A DNA stretch of 64,000 bases from Cordilura impudica (Eukaryota > Arthropoda > Insecta > Diptera > Scathophagidae): contig OY821519.1 of the NCBI GenBank assembly GCA_963682025.1, positions 13,095,668 through 13,159,667 of the forward strand, written 5' to 3'. Of the stretch, positions 62,101-63,102 are shown in pieces. Each line of letters starts with the position of its first letter. Within the stretch, counting starts at the first letter, position 1. Made by a program: the position numbers and the translations under genes. Below the pieces are notes generated by a model that was given only the letters and a program-made list of their open reading frames with translations, was not told where the DNA came from and ran no database searches.

Positions 62101-63102
62101 AGGCCGCGTAGCTATGATAATTTACAGAATGGTAAGTCACGTAAAAAACACCATCAAAAAAAACAAAAACATCAACATCAAAAATGTTCACTACAAACAC
62201 TTTTACCACCTGCTCATCAATTTAATAATAAATATCAAAAACAACAACAAGAGCTTCAGTTACACCATGAACAATTCACAACAACGTCGAGTGCACTGGC
62301 CACACCGTCGCTGGTGCACTCGCCAGCTGCCTCGTCGTATAGACTTAACCTTAAGCGTTCACTTCACTTACCTCTATCACCATCGTTTGATACGCGCAAC
62401 TCGCCACTACCGCTGTTGCATCATCATCAACATCATCATCATCATCTAGCTCATCATCAGCAGTTAGCCACATCGTTGGCATCGTCTTTAGCTCAGCCTG
62501 CCATAACACCTGTTTCGGCAACAGGCGTATCTTTACAACAACAACAACAACAACAACACCAACCAAAACGTCCTTCAACACTGCTGCTGCAATCGACAAC
62601 AGTGGCCATGACTAGTCAGACTACTCTAACGGCTGTGCAAACGGGGCCAGGGCCACAGCCGCCGGCGCCCGACTACAAATACTTTTCACCGCAACACAGC
62701 AGTAACAGTTCGAATATATTCCTTAGTTATCCCTTTAATAAGGGCCGTGGTATGCGTCGCCAATCCACCCAATCGGTGGACTCACAGAAGGCCAGCATGC
62801 CCGGCTATCAACCCCTGCCCATGCGACCTCGCTACAAACATCAGGATGTGCTGTTCGAATTGAAATCGCCCACAAATCGTTTGACCATTCGTGAGTGTGA
62901 CTTTGGTGGTGGCGGTGAACCATGTGATGACGATCAATCGATCAAAGACAGTCAAATATTTCGTGTTAGTAAACGAAATCTTTACATGAATCATCGGTCA
63001 CCGTGGAAAGAGCGTGATCGTTATTCAAATCTTTATGAATATTCATTCAATGTTGATCTTAATTCAATTATAGAAGATGCAGCTGGCAGTGATTCGTCAT
63101 AG
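7972..63102 (+). CDS. app: palmitoyltransferase, approximated / ZDHHC9-14-18 type (eight exons)
   Basis: Join of 7972-8129, 46245-46405, 46508-46692, 60780-60891, 60963-61117, 61190-61311, 61388-61580 and 62047-63102: 2142 nt, 713 residues. All donors are GT, all acceptors AG, and all phases agree. The product transfers palmitate to cysteines of membrane proteins; in Drosophila the orthologue limits Fat-pathway signalling by acting on Dachs at the cell cortex. Predicted order: [12 protein letters not shown] near 9-20, TM1 about 31-51, TM2 about 63-82, DPG motif about 90-92, cysteine-rich domain 138-182 with DHHC at 163-166 (Cys166 catalytic), TM3 about 183-203, TM4 about 221-243, TTxE (TTNE) at 253-256, then a long low-complexity cytosolic tail. 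An in-frame ATG 30 nt upstream (7942) would add ten residues including five cysteines; 7972 was chosen for its better context (AACATGG) and the family's usual start. Orthology is from remembered sequence similarity. Confidence 0.93.
8130..8680 (+). other. start of app intron 1, unique-looking sequence
   Basis: Begins with donor GTAAGTATAAT. No coding or repeat signature was recognised before the A/T array begins at about 8690. The whole intron runs to 46244 (38,115 bp). Confidence 0.6.
8690..10645 (+). repeat. low-complexity A/T array with higher-order repeat
   Basis: About 2 kb built almost only from blocks such as ATTTTTC, ATTTTTT and ATTTTTAA on the plus strand. Rare landmarks show a longer unit. 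GTTTTTCATTTAAA-type words followed by CATTTTTAATTCCTC occur at 8809, 9409, 9981 and 10522 (spacing 600, 572, 541). The variant followed by CGTTTTTAATTTCTC occurs at 9091, 9656 and 10195 (spacing 565, 539). The array is thus about three and a half copies of a 540-600-bp unit, each made of two related halves. It has no coding potential. Confidence 0.85.
10646..10735 (+). repeat. short tandem repeat at array edge
   Basis: The word TCTCCAAACACTTTCYAATGAA appears twice, at 10647 and 10685, and a third diverged TCTCCAAACA lies near 10723. It marks the junction between the A/T array and family A copy A3. Confidence 0.65.
10736..11330 (+). repeat. Family A repeat, 5'-truncated copy A3
   Basis: Starts within the family (AAACTACAGGTCGCAAATATGAA) and ends with the intact palindrome at 11289-11312 followed by AATTTTCTTACTTG. 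The first 180 bp of the family, including the GTCC tetramer tract, are missing. Confidence 0.8.
11331..13000. other. intron sequence without recognised element
   Basis: AT-rich, with short homopolymers at 11577-11589, 12077-12088 and 12222-12235. A locally GC-richer patch at 12095-12205 contains GCTGCTACTGCTGCAG and GCGAAGCGATGCGACG. The open frame at 11678-11974 (98 codons) has no family features, and I do not call it a gene. Confidence 0.4.
13018..13745 (+). repeat. diverged minisatellite, family C (site 1)
   Basis: Imperfect tandem units of about 35-45 bp with core CAGTCTCAGATTCTGAA followed by ATTTTTCTATAGAAAAA. At least 15 degenerate units. The same unit returns at 16384-17085 and 21893-22200. 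Confidence 0.75.
13790..15410 (-). mobile_element. CR1/jockey-like LINE, 5'-truncated, reverse transcriptase broken
   Basis: Non-LTR reverse transcriptase on the minus strand. The 298-codon frame 15408-14512 includes [42 protein letters not shown] (motif A), [14 protein letters not shown] (motif B) and SFADDSS (motif C, with F for the usual Y). A second frame, 14518-14180, continues past a break with [20 protein letters not shown]; a third carries the C-terminal [12 protein letters not shown] block near 13970. The 3' end at about 13790 is an A/T-rich tail (AATAAATAAAA type). There is no endonuclease part, so the copy is 5'-truncated. A related 3' fragment lies at 41160-42110. Exact clade not assigned. 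Confidence 0.85.
15525..16145 (+). mobile_element. RTE-like LINE fragment, interrupted
   Basis: 15525-15735 translates to [24 protein letters not shown] and MRINAT, then a stop. This is the reverse-transcriptase motif C region of an RTE-like LINE of the type also seen at 53565-55540. The frame is lost at 15735. A later block of the same protein type ([12 protein letters not shown] ... NKLRVF) reappears at 16068-16145. The 330 bp between contain a short stretch resembling family B (15778-15835), so a separate insertion probably split the LINE. Confidence 0.65.
16143..16383 (+). mobile_element. Helitron-like family B, 5'-truncated copy B2
   Basis: In plus orientation it keeps the Helitron-type 3' end: CGAATTTCGAG followed 12 nt later by CTAG (16380-16383) and T. 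The left 130 bp of the family are missing, and it abuts the RTE-like fragment. Confidence 0.75.
16384..17085 (+). repeat. diverged minisatellite, family C (site 2)
   Basis: The same CAGTCTCAGATT / TTTTTCTATAGAAAA units as at 13018-13745, beginning immediately after the 3' CTAG of B2. Roughly 15 imperfect units. The open frame 16439-16696 is a translation of the repeat. Confidence 0.75.
17370..18900 (-). pseudogene. decayed copy of a repetitive insect protein gene (unknown family)
   Basis: The minus strand carries broken pieces of one recognisable protein. Near 18890 is a CYICGEH cysteine motif. At 18727-18422 is an open piece with [16 protein letters not shown] and [18 protein letters not shown], ending in the acidic EEIPSSDED. 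Near 18060-17940 are [22 protein letters not shown] and a tail. Near 17750-17440 are further degraded blocks. Many stops and frameshifts separate them. I recall proteins with GDLK..G...G.Q.G.TK.PCF from many arthropod genomes, where they behave like a multicopy, possibly transposon-encoded family. The function is unknown to me and I assign none. Confidence 0.5.
19370..20590 (+). mobile_element. non-LTR reverse transcriptase remnant, strongly decayed
   Basis: Around 19690-19960 the plus strand translates, across stops, to [23 protein letters not shown] and a block like [10 protein letters not shown]. This is the motif B-C region of a LINE reverse transcriptase. Blocks at 20240-20330 ([20 protein letters not shown]) fit the C-terminal part of the same protein. 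No frame longer than about 60 codons survives. Confidence 0.5.
20759..21303 (-). mobile_element. Helitron-like family B, copy B3 (with internal duplication)
   Basis: In minus orientation: 5' A|TCTATAATATTAATAGG at 21303, and 3' CTAG|T at 20759. It is longer than other copies because a segment around 20860-21010 (CAATTCAACACTTTTTAAAT ... TTATTGGTTTA) is duplicated. It faces B4 with only 70 bp between. Confidence 0.8.
21375..21882 (+). mobile_element. Helitron-like family B, copy B4
   Basis: Plus-orientation copy starting near TATAATATTAATAGGCAAAG and ending in CTGCTAG|T at 21879-21882. The 3' palindrome has decayed (ATTTTCATTTGATTT). With B3 it forms a head-to-head inverted pair. Confidence 0.75.
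21893..22200 (+). repeat. diverged minisatellite, family C (site 3)
   Basis: Units such as AGTCTCAATTGG, CAGTTTTAGATACTGAAAAT and AGTCTCATATTCTAAAAA. It again begins right after the CTAG end of a family B copy (B4), as at site 2. Confidence 0.65.
22201..22963. other. intron sequence, nothing recognised
   Basis: AT-rich. The word GACAGACATGACA recurs at about 22478 and 22661 without a clear tandem structure. No open frame worth calling. Confidence 0.4.
22964..23342 (-). mobile_element. Helitron-like family B, full-length copy B5
   Basis: 379 bp. In minus orientation: 5' flank A, TCTATAATATTAATAGG at 23342, and 3' CTAG at 22967-22964 followed by T. The 3' palindrome carries one change (GTCAAAATTCGAG). 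This is a good representative with both Helitron-type ends. Confidence 0.85.
23343..24390. other. intron sequence, nothing recognised
   Basis: AT-rich, with a short CA run at 23700-23713. The 64-codon frame at 24165-24359 has no recognisable feature. Confidence 0.4.
24391..24558. repeat. 44-bp inverted repeat (hairpin unit)
   Basis: Arms 24391-24434 and 24513-24556 are complementary with about four mismatches; the shared core reads GACCTTCTCCGAGAAAAG then GACCTAGTGTGT. The 78-bp loop contains AAAACGGTGGATTCTGGTACC. Size and form fit a small foldback or MITE remnant. Confidence 0.7.
24558..25190 (+). repeat. tandem repeat, 120-170-bp units
   Basis: Units begin TTCATTTTCTGTTTTTTGGT near 24558, 24729 and 24849. 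Each carries CGGATTTCTCTGAAATTTGG, CACGATCTCTGTA and GGCCACGCCTACTTTTA. A partial, diverged unit starts near 25005. Open frames at 24578-25187 are translations of the repeat. Confidence 0.8.
25290..26863 (-). pseudogene. BEL/Pao retrotransposon gag remnant
   Basis: Minus strand. The N-terminal frame starts at 26863 ([17 protein letters not shown]) and shifts near 26765 to [18 protein letters not shown]. The 259-codon frame 26568-25789 has the DUF1759-type gag core ([27 protein letters not shown]). After a frameshift near 25870, a frame to 25307 carries two zinc-knuckle-like clusters ([28 protein letters not shown]) and ends where the aspartic protease would start. Pol is absent, so the copy is truncated. 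It is upstream-linked to the primer-binding site at 27125-27141. Retroelement copies like this are common in fly genomes. Confidence 0.85.
27125..27500 (-). other. BEL/Pao primer-binding site and partial LTR
   Basis: On the minus strand TGGTGACCCCGCCGTGA (27141-27125) is a typical BEL/Pao primer-binding sequence. It comes directly after an LTR-like end (TTCATTAACATTTC). Upstream (27150-27500) is LTR-like sequence with an AATAAA-type signal in complement near 27270. The outer LTR boundary could not be fixed. Confidence 0.6.
27704..28225 (+). pseudogene. Helitron Rep/helicase fusion remnant
   Basis: A 173-codon open frame. Residues 1-90 are four to five repeats of a unit like [14 protein letters not shown], charged and probably helical, of the kind found at the N-terminus of animal Helitron proteins. 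Residues 105-170 match the very end of a PIF1-type Helitron helicase: [29 protein letters not shown] and RNVVYPKA. Everything between (Rep HUH nuclease and helicase motifs I-V) is missing. The frame is therefore an internal-deletion fusion of the two protein ends, and not a working replicase. It is the only Helitron coding sequence in the window and may be related to the source of the family B elements. Confidence 0.7.
28300..28896. mobile_element. 597-bp element with terminal inverted repeats, class unknown
   Basis: Ends are inverted copies: CAGGCGCTAAATTCTTAGTC (28300) and, in complement from 28896, CAGGCGCTGAGTACTTAGTC, both continuing CCCAATGAA. The centre is GC-richer and has a direct repeat GATGCGCT..CGGAACACAGCT at 28566 and 28661. 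A 174-codon minus frame (28872-28351) spans nearly the whole unit but shows no protein motif. Flanks are TTTTAAG and GTAAGCA; a TAAG duplication is possible but off by one base. Confidence 0.65.
28930..29046 (+). mobile_element. tRNA-derived SINE with poly(A) tail
   Basis: Contains a perfect pol III B box (GGTTCGATTCC, 28997-29007) within a 5-bp T-arm (GTGGG...CCCAC, 28994-29010), and an A-box-like region (GTGAGTAGGTAGCGTGC) about 40 nt upstream. It ends in a run of A at 29034-29046. The acceptor stem does not pair as in a true tRNA. It interrupts the I-clade LINE that starts at 29047, so it is a later insertion. Confidence 0.75.
29047..30780 (-). mobile_element. I-clade LINE remnant (RT + RNase H)
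   Basis: Minus strand. From 30720 the reverse transcriptase reads [15 protein letters not shown] and [13 protein letters not shown]. It continues in the 169-codon frame 30445-29936 with [19 protein letters not shown] and AYADVFNLI, where the second Asp of the catalytic YADD is Val. Frames 29916-29388 carry the connection region. RNase H blocks follow at about 29390-29130 ([26 protein letters not shown]). Several frameshifts are present. RNase H with this RT form is typical of the I clade. The 3' end is disrupted by the SINE. Confidence 0.8.
30800..32900 (-). mobile_element. LOA-like LINE remnant with central deletion
   Basis: Minus strand. From 32899: an endonuclease piece ([18 protein letters not shown]), then an RT N-terminal block at about 32000-31755 ([29 protein letters not shown]). 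It then jumps to RNase H ([19 protein letters not shown] at about 31590; LCWVPGSGI at about 31300). The end is a C-terminal zinc-binding region ([25 protein letters not shown]) at 31197-30808. The RT catalytic core (motifs A-C) is missing at the 31755 junction. EN + RT + RNase H + CCHC order suggests LOA or a related clade of the jockey group. Confidence 0.75.
32925..33540 (+). pseudogene. Tc1-like transposase remnant
   Basis: Plus strand, across stops: an HTH block ([16 protein letters not shown]), [20 protein letters not shown] (around the first catalytic Asp), [16 protein letters not shown], then after a deletion [16 protein letters not shown], the equivalent of the usual WPAQSPDLNPIENLW. 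The middle part with the second Asp is lost, and the third Asp position is replaced. No terminal repeats were identified. Confidence 0.7.
33635..34009 (+). mobile_element. Helitron-like family B, full-length copy B6
   Basis: 375 bp. Begins A|TCTATAATATGTATAGGC and ends CTCGAATTTCGAGGCGGGA..CTGCTAG|T. The 3' end is directly followed by family A copy A4 (34011). All expected Helitron end features are present. Confidence 0.85.
34011..34803 (+). repeat. Family A repeat, full-length copy A4
   Basis: 793 bp from TATACCCTATACCACTATGT to CTTACTTGTTT. Features in order: 5' short inverted pair TATACCC/GGGTATA (34011-34042); a GTCC tetramer tract (34146-34188); CAAACTGCAGGTCGCAAATAT; a central region; then a perfect 24-bp palindrome at 34763-34786 (TATAGTCGGTCT plus its reverse complement, with a central XbaI-type TCTAGA). 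No coding capacity. Repeated frames (about 75 codons, beginning [10 protein letters not shown] in complement) come from the repeat itself. Confidence 0.85.
34146..34188 (+). repeat. (GTCC)n tetranucleotide tract
   Basis: About ten GTCC units inside family A copy A4. Other copies carry three to five units at the same place, so the tract varies between copies. Confidence 0.9.
34880..35215 (-). pseudogene. mariner transposase N-terminal remnant
   Basis: Minus strand: HTH-region blocks [44 protein letters not shown], matching the PENI.AVR.L....H.TYREIE..LGIS pattern of mariner transposases, with stops. The catalytic part is absent. Confidence 0.65.
35369..36151 (-). repeat. Family A repeat, full-length copy A5
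   Basis: Minus orientation; perfect palindrome at 35383-35406; ends GGTATAGGGTATA at 36151. It is in opposite orientation to A4, 566 bp away. Confidence 0.85.
36152..36929 (-). repeat. Family A repeat, full-length copy A6, tandem with A5
   Basis: Begins ACAAGTAAGAAAATTATAG directly at the end of A5. The palindrome at 36167-36190 has one mismatch. A head-to-tail dimer within B7. Confidence 0.85.
37179..38241. other. intron sequence, nothing recognised
   Basis: AT-rich with T-runs at 37352-37390, an A-run at 37681-37692 and an ACTACTACTACTACAAC run at 37891-37910. No element ends or open frames of interest. Confidence 0.4.
38242..38617 (-). mobile_element. Helitron-like family B, full-length copy B8
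   Basis: 376 bp, minus orientation: A|TCCATAATATTAATAGCC at 38617, and 3' palindrome CTCGAATTTCGAGGGCTGG then CTAG|T at 38242. Confidence 0.85.
38650..40692 (-). mobile_element. endonuclease-RT LINE remnant, deleted and interrupted
   Basis: Minus strand. 40692-40303 carries an endonuclease start ([32 protein letters not shown]). 40294-40076 jumps to reverse transcriptase ([40 protein letters not shown]), with YVDD instead of YADD. 40060-39780 continues ([19 protein letters not shown]). After an insertion (38986-39780), 38960-38650 gives the C-terminus ([27 protein letters not shown]). The RT core before motif C is deleted. RTE/CRE-like organisation is suggested but the clade is not certain. 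Confidence 0.7.
38986..39780 (+). repeat. Family D repeat, copy D1, inside LINE remnant
   Basis: Shares words with 43940-44312 and 45290-45720 (TGTTCTAC.CA.GGGTC, CACCTTTGTCCTGGTG, GCATGCCACGCCCACAATT) and with a short piece at 41005-41075 (TTGAGGAATTCCAGGTCAAA). About 0.8 kb, no coding capacity, and it splits a LINE, so it is mobile or was once mobile. Confidence 0.55.
40700..41159. other. intron sequence with short family D fragment
   Basis: AT-rich; only the 41005-41075 fragment resembling family D was recognised. Confidence 0.4.
41160..42110 (+). mobile_element. CR1/jockey-like LINE 3' fragment, second copy
   Basis: Starts just before the motif C region (SFADDSS equivalent at about 41186) of the same LINE family as 13790-15410. 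Open pieces: [19 protein letters not shown] (41251) and a 177-codon frame 41366-41899 with [53 protein letters not shown] and [12 protein letters not shown]. The 3' end carries a short ATTGA repeat (42093-42110). It is 5'-truncated and frameshifted near 41400. The protein is clearly closer to intact than the 13790-15410 copy in this part. Confidence 0.85.
42111..42899. other. intron sequence, nothing recognised
   Basis: No long frame and no repeat ends. It may be degraded upstream sequence of the jockey-like fragment that follows, but I see no motif that shows this. Confidence 0.35.
42900..43340 (-). mobile_element. jockey-like LINE C-terminal fragment
   Basis: Minus strand near 43250-43060: [38 protein letters not shown]. 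This matches the post-RT block LYK..LKP.WTYGIQ.WG...SNI..IQRFQSK.LR of jockey-clade elements. No other part of the element was recognised. Confidence 0.6.
43488..43719. mobile_element. foldback element, copy FB-1, with 11-bp target duplication
   Basis: Element 43499-43708 (210 bp) flanked by perfect direct repeats CCCACTAACCA at 43488-43498 and 43709-43719. The left end is GATTTGCGGAGAATTC, then tandem 15-18-bp units of AACAATTCTTCGAAT type. The centre has three CTATAGCGGGGAATAA units. The right end is GAATTTTCCGCCGA. The terminal arms are imperfect inverted repeats. No coding. Confidence 0.85.
43940..45720 (+). repeat. Family D repeat, copy D2, split by GC-rich insertion
   Basis: 43940-44312 and 45290-45720 align in order with 39240-39780 of D1 (shared TGTTCTAC, CTTTTCCTGGTG, GCATGCCACGCCCACAATTT). 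They are separated by an unrelated unit of about 0.98 kb. Confidence 0.55.
44313..45290. mobile_element. unclassified GC-richer insertion in family D
   Basis: About 980 bp with visibly higher G+C than all neighbours (roughly half G+C by eye). It interrupts the D2 repeat. It is open in several overlapping frames because stops are rare, but none shows a protein motif. On the minus strand CTATAAAAAGGTACC at about 45025-45040 looks like a TATA box, which would suit a solo LTR. No clean termini or target duplication were identified. Confidence 0.45.
45721..46244 (+). other. 3' end of app intron 1
   Basis: AT-rich intron end. The polypyrimidine stretch and acceptor (CCTCATTTCAG) at 46234-46244 precede exon 2. 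Confidence 0.6.
46245..46405 (+). CDS. app: app coding exon 2
   Basis: Completes Asp53, then CPFLA, TM2 ([18 protein letters not shown]), the [14 protein letters not shown] block with the conserved DPG motif, and EAAYIEKQI. Acceptor TTTCAG, donor GTAAGT. It ends one base into codon 107. Intron 2 is only 102 bp. Confidence 0.95.
46508..46692 (+). CDS. app: app coding exon 3 (catalytic DHHC domain)
   Basis: Codes for residues 107-168: [19 protein letters not shown], then the cysteine-rich domain [33 protein letters not shown]. All zinc-ligand Cys/His residues and the DHHC motif (catalytic Cys166) are present. The exon ends after the Trp codon; donor GTAAGT. Confidence 0.96.
46693..47630 (+). 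other. start of app intron 3, nothing recognised
   Basis: AT-rich with T-runs near 47575-47605. Intron 3 totals 14,087 bp. Confidence 0.5.
47655..47880 (+). repeat. two-unit tandem repeat, ~85 bp
   Basis: After a short CTGT run, two units share CCCCTCATCCAATTGATCTG, AAACTTGG.CCATAG and AGTCACGGAG (47695 and 47772). A third, partial AGTCACGGAGA occurs at 47859. Confidence 0.65.
48040..48830 (+). pseudogene. mariner transposase remnant
   Basis: Plus strand, across stops: an HTH part ([26 protein letters not shown]), then a 75-codon frame 48246-48473 with [20 protein letters not shown] (first catalytic Asp region). After a deletion comes a scrambled [11 protein letters not shown] block near 48500, and a C-terminus with IELKGDY-like sequence near 48750. 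This matches the FVTVDETWIH..TPETK pattern of mariner. Not functional. Confidence 0.75.
49101..49468 (-). mobile_element. Helitron-like family B, full-length copy B9
   Basis: 368 bp, minus orientation: A|TCAATAATATTAATAGGC at 49468 and 3' CTCGAATTTCGAGCGCTGG then CTAG|T at 49101. A short deletion is present around 49165-49180 compared with B8. Confidence 0.85.
49469..49812. other. intron sequence, nothing recognised
   Basis: AT-rich. CCAACGAAACGTATGATGAAATAA at 49617-49640 recalls 3' ends of some retroelements, but not enough to name one. Confidence 0.35.
49813..49996. repeat. 57-bp inverted repeat (hairpin unit)
   Basis: Arms 49813-49869 and 49940-49996 pair over GGTTATACAG, GGAAGAGTCACCAAC and TCTATATTCT with a few mismatches, around a 70-nt loop. 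No target duplication was seen. Confidence 0.65.
50303..51172 (+). repeat. Family A repeat, copy A7 with internal duplication
   Basis: Starts at CATGTGGTTTGGGTATAATG and ends AATTATCTTATTTGTTT. A segment of about 100 bp with TCCGTC units (50380-50465) is repeated at 50465-50560. The palindrome near 51130 is decayed (AGTCTGTTTAGACCGACT). Confidence 0.8.
51173..51690. other. intron sequence; short minus-strand open stretch
   Basis: On the minus strand 51480-51282 is open without ATG for about 65 codons ([28 protein letters not shown]), with normal protein-like composition. No family was recognised. The rest is AT-rich and empty. Confidence 0.3.
51695..52640 (+). mobile_element. LOA-like LINE 3' fragment
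   Basis: Plus strand, with frameshifts: [54 protein letters not shown], then [20 protein letters not shown] and [20 protein letters not shown]. This is the post-RT region of LOA/jockey-group elements. A simple 3' tail (CCTAA)n follows at 52655. Confidence 0.75.
52655..52681 (+). repeat. (CCTAA)n pentamer, 3' tail of LINE
   Basis: Four to five AACCT units. It lies at the 3' end of the LOA-like fragment, where such elements carry simple tails. Confidence 0.8.
52690..53560. other. intron sequence, nothing recognised
   Basis: AT-rich, with a trinucleotide ACT run at 53250-53276. No element signature. Confidence 0.4.
53565..55540 (+). mobile_element. RTE-like LINE remnant, frameshifted
   Basis: Plus strand: [20 protein letters not shown] (53850) and PELLKDCG; then 53927-54268 with [40 protein letters not shown] and [11 protein letters not shown] (motif A). 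Next come motif B in pieces near 54390, 54438-54632 with [20 protein letters not shown] (intact YADD), and after a foldback insertion [32 protein letters not shown]. The C-terminal [17 protein letters not shown] and [17 protein letters not shown] lie at 55290-55420. The endonuclease is mostly missing. Several frameshifts. It ends at the mariner copy at 55541. Confidence 0.85.
54696..54997. mobile_element. foldback element, copy FB-2, with 11-bp target duplication
   Basis: Element 54707-54986 (280 bp) inside the RTE-like LINE, flanked by perfect direct repeats TCTTTTGCTAC at 54696-54706 and 54987-54997. Termini as in FB-1 (GATTTGCGGAG ... CCGCCGA). Each arm is built from tandem AACAATTCTTCGAAT / AGCAGTTCTTCGAAT units, so one arm folds on the other in several registers. 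Removing the element and one repeat restores the LINE reading. Confidence 0.9.
55570..56824 (+). mobile_element. LTR-retrotransposon remnant (Gypsy-like, internally deleted)
   Basis: Target duplication GTAG at 55570-55573 and 56821-56824. The 5' LTR, 55574-56370 (797 bp), starts TGTTAA and ends TTAACA. Three bases later is TGGCGACCGTGAC (56374), a primer-binding site of the tRNA-Arg type used by 412/mdg1 elements. The internal region is reduced to about 260 bp with tandem AAGCGCCCAGCCGCAA units (56426-56560). 56640-56820 is the end part of the 3' LTR only (GTGTACCACTTGG words, CGAGTCTTTGCCTTAAA). The LTR itself holds three ~110-bp units around TGCGTCTGC.AATTCATGG (55670-55980). No coding sequence remains. 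Confidence 0.8.
56900..57885 (+). pseudogene. mariner-like transposase, copy M1
   Basis: Frame 56900-57349 gives the helix-turn-helix half ([36 protein letters not shown]). It then loses sequence around 57190-57290 (missing the SLWRILRKD part and the NWAEQQL block) and ends in a shifted stop. Frame 57373-57885 gives the catalytic half ([43 protein letters not shown] with the second Asp). A 54-nt in-frame deletion at about 57708 removes the block holding the third catalytic Asp (CDLTLLDYF in copy M2). Inactive on both grounds. Confidence 0.85.
57990..58991. other. spacer between mariner copies; decayed family A at 58755-58870
   Basis: Mostly AT-rich, with no frame of interest (57943-58218 is a chance frame). 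58755-58870 matches the last third of family A (TCTCAAATTTGGCTTGCATA, GGTCTAGACCGACTTCAACT, TTCTTACTTG). Confidence 0.5.
58992..60288 (-). mobile_element. mariner-like element, copy M2
   Basis: 1297 bp with both ends AAGGGTTTTTCAA and TA at 58990-58991 and 60289-60290. Minus orientation. The comparison block with M1 (about 245 bp in the catalytic part) shows eight mismatches. It holds the transposase remnant 59097-60212. Confidence 0.92.
59097..60212 (-). pseudogene. mariner-like transposase, copy M2
   Basis: Frame 60212-59967 (HTH half, [19 protein letters not shown]) breaks near 60000. Frame 60022-59687 continues ([50 protein letters not shown] with the first catalytic Asp) and stops because one T is missing in the HFW codons at about 59690. 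Frame 59663-59097 has [14 protein letters not shown] (second Asp) and [11 protein letters not shown] (third Asp). I count 36 residues between second and third Asp. Two frameshifts make it inactive. It retains the region deleted in M1. Confidence 0.9.
60291..60779 (+). other. 3' end of app intron 3
   Basis: AT-rich; T-rich tract and acceptor CTCTTTTAG at 60771-60779. Nothing else seen. Confidence 0.6.
60780..60891 (+). CDS. app: app coding exon 4
   Basis: [20 protein letters not shown] continues the DHHC cysteine-rich domain and enters TM3 ([16 protein letters not shown]). It ends one base into Leu206. Donor GTAAGT; intron 4 is 71 bp. Confidence 0.95.
60963..61117 (+). CDS. app: app coding exon 5
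   Basis: [18 protein letters not shown]4 ([20 protein letters not shown]), [15 protein letters not shown] with the TTxE motif (TTNE) conserved in DHHC enzymes. It ends in phase 0 at GAT; the donor GTGATT is weaker than the others. Read-through frame to 61147 would add IKIKFMYN and stop. Confidence 0.92.
61141..61170 (+). repeat. (TTAA)n run in intron 5
   Basis: Seven TAAT units fill nearly half of the 72-bp intron 5 (61118-61189), just upstream of its pyrimidine tract. Confidence 0.9.
61190..61311 (+). CDS. app: app coding exon 6
   Basis: [40 protein letters not shown]. Contains the membrane-proximal [18 protein letters not shown] block known in this subfamily, whose cysteines are candidates for auto-acylation. 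Donor GTGAGT; ends two bases into Arg298. Confidence 0.94.
61388..61580 (+). CDS. app: app coding exon 7
   Basis: [40 protein letters not shown], glycine-rich [11 protein letters not shown], ending in RYYDE. Start of the variable C-terminal tail. Donor GTAAGT, phase 0. Reading through the donor gives 20 extra residues and a stop at 61640. Confidence 0.9.
62047..63102 (+). CDS. app: app coding exon 8 (long low-complexity tail)
   Basis: Encodes residues 363-713. The acceptor CCAAAAG|TCA at 62046 is weak but is the only AG that fits phase 0 with exon 7. It starts [20 protein letters not shown], then a basic [15 protein letters not shown] stretch, a His/Gln-rich block near residue 485, a Gln run near 526, Pro-rich segments, and the conserved-looking end [20 protein letters not shown] .. 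DSS. The open frame continues upstream only to 62020. Low-complexity parts may differ strongly between species. Confidence 0.85.
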   Translation, partial: SNTSSSAMDASATTGGVYRPRSYDNLQNGKSRKKHHQKKQKHQHQKCSLQTLLPPAHQFNNKYQKQQQELQLHHEQFTTTSSALATPSLVHSPAASSYRLNLKRSLHLPLSPSFDTRNSPLPLLHHHQHHHHHLAHHQQLATSLASSLAQPAITPVSATGVSLQQQQQQQHQPKRPSTLLLQSTTVAMTSQTTLTAVQTGPGPQPPAPDYKYFSPQHSSNSSNIFLSYPFNKGRGMRRQSTQSVDSQKASMPGYQPLPMRPRYKHQDVLFELKSPTNRLTIRECDFGGGGEPCDDDQSIKDSQIFRVSKRNLYMNHRSPWKERDRYSNLYEYSFNVDLNSIIEDAAGSDSS

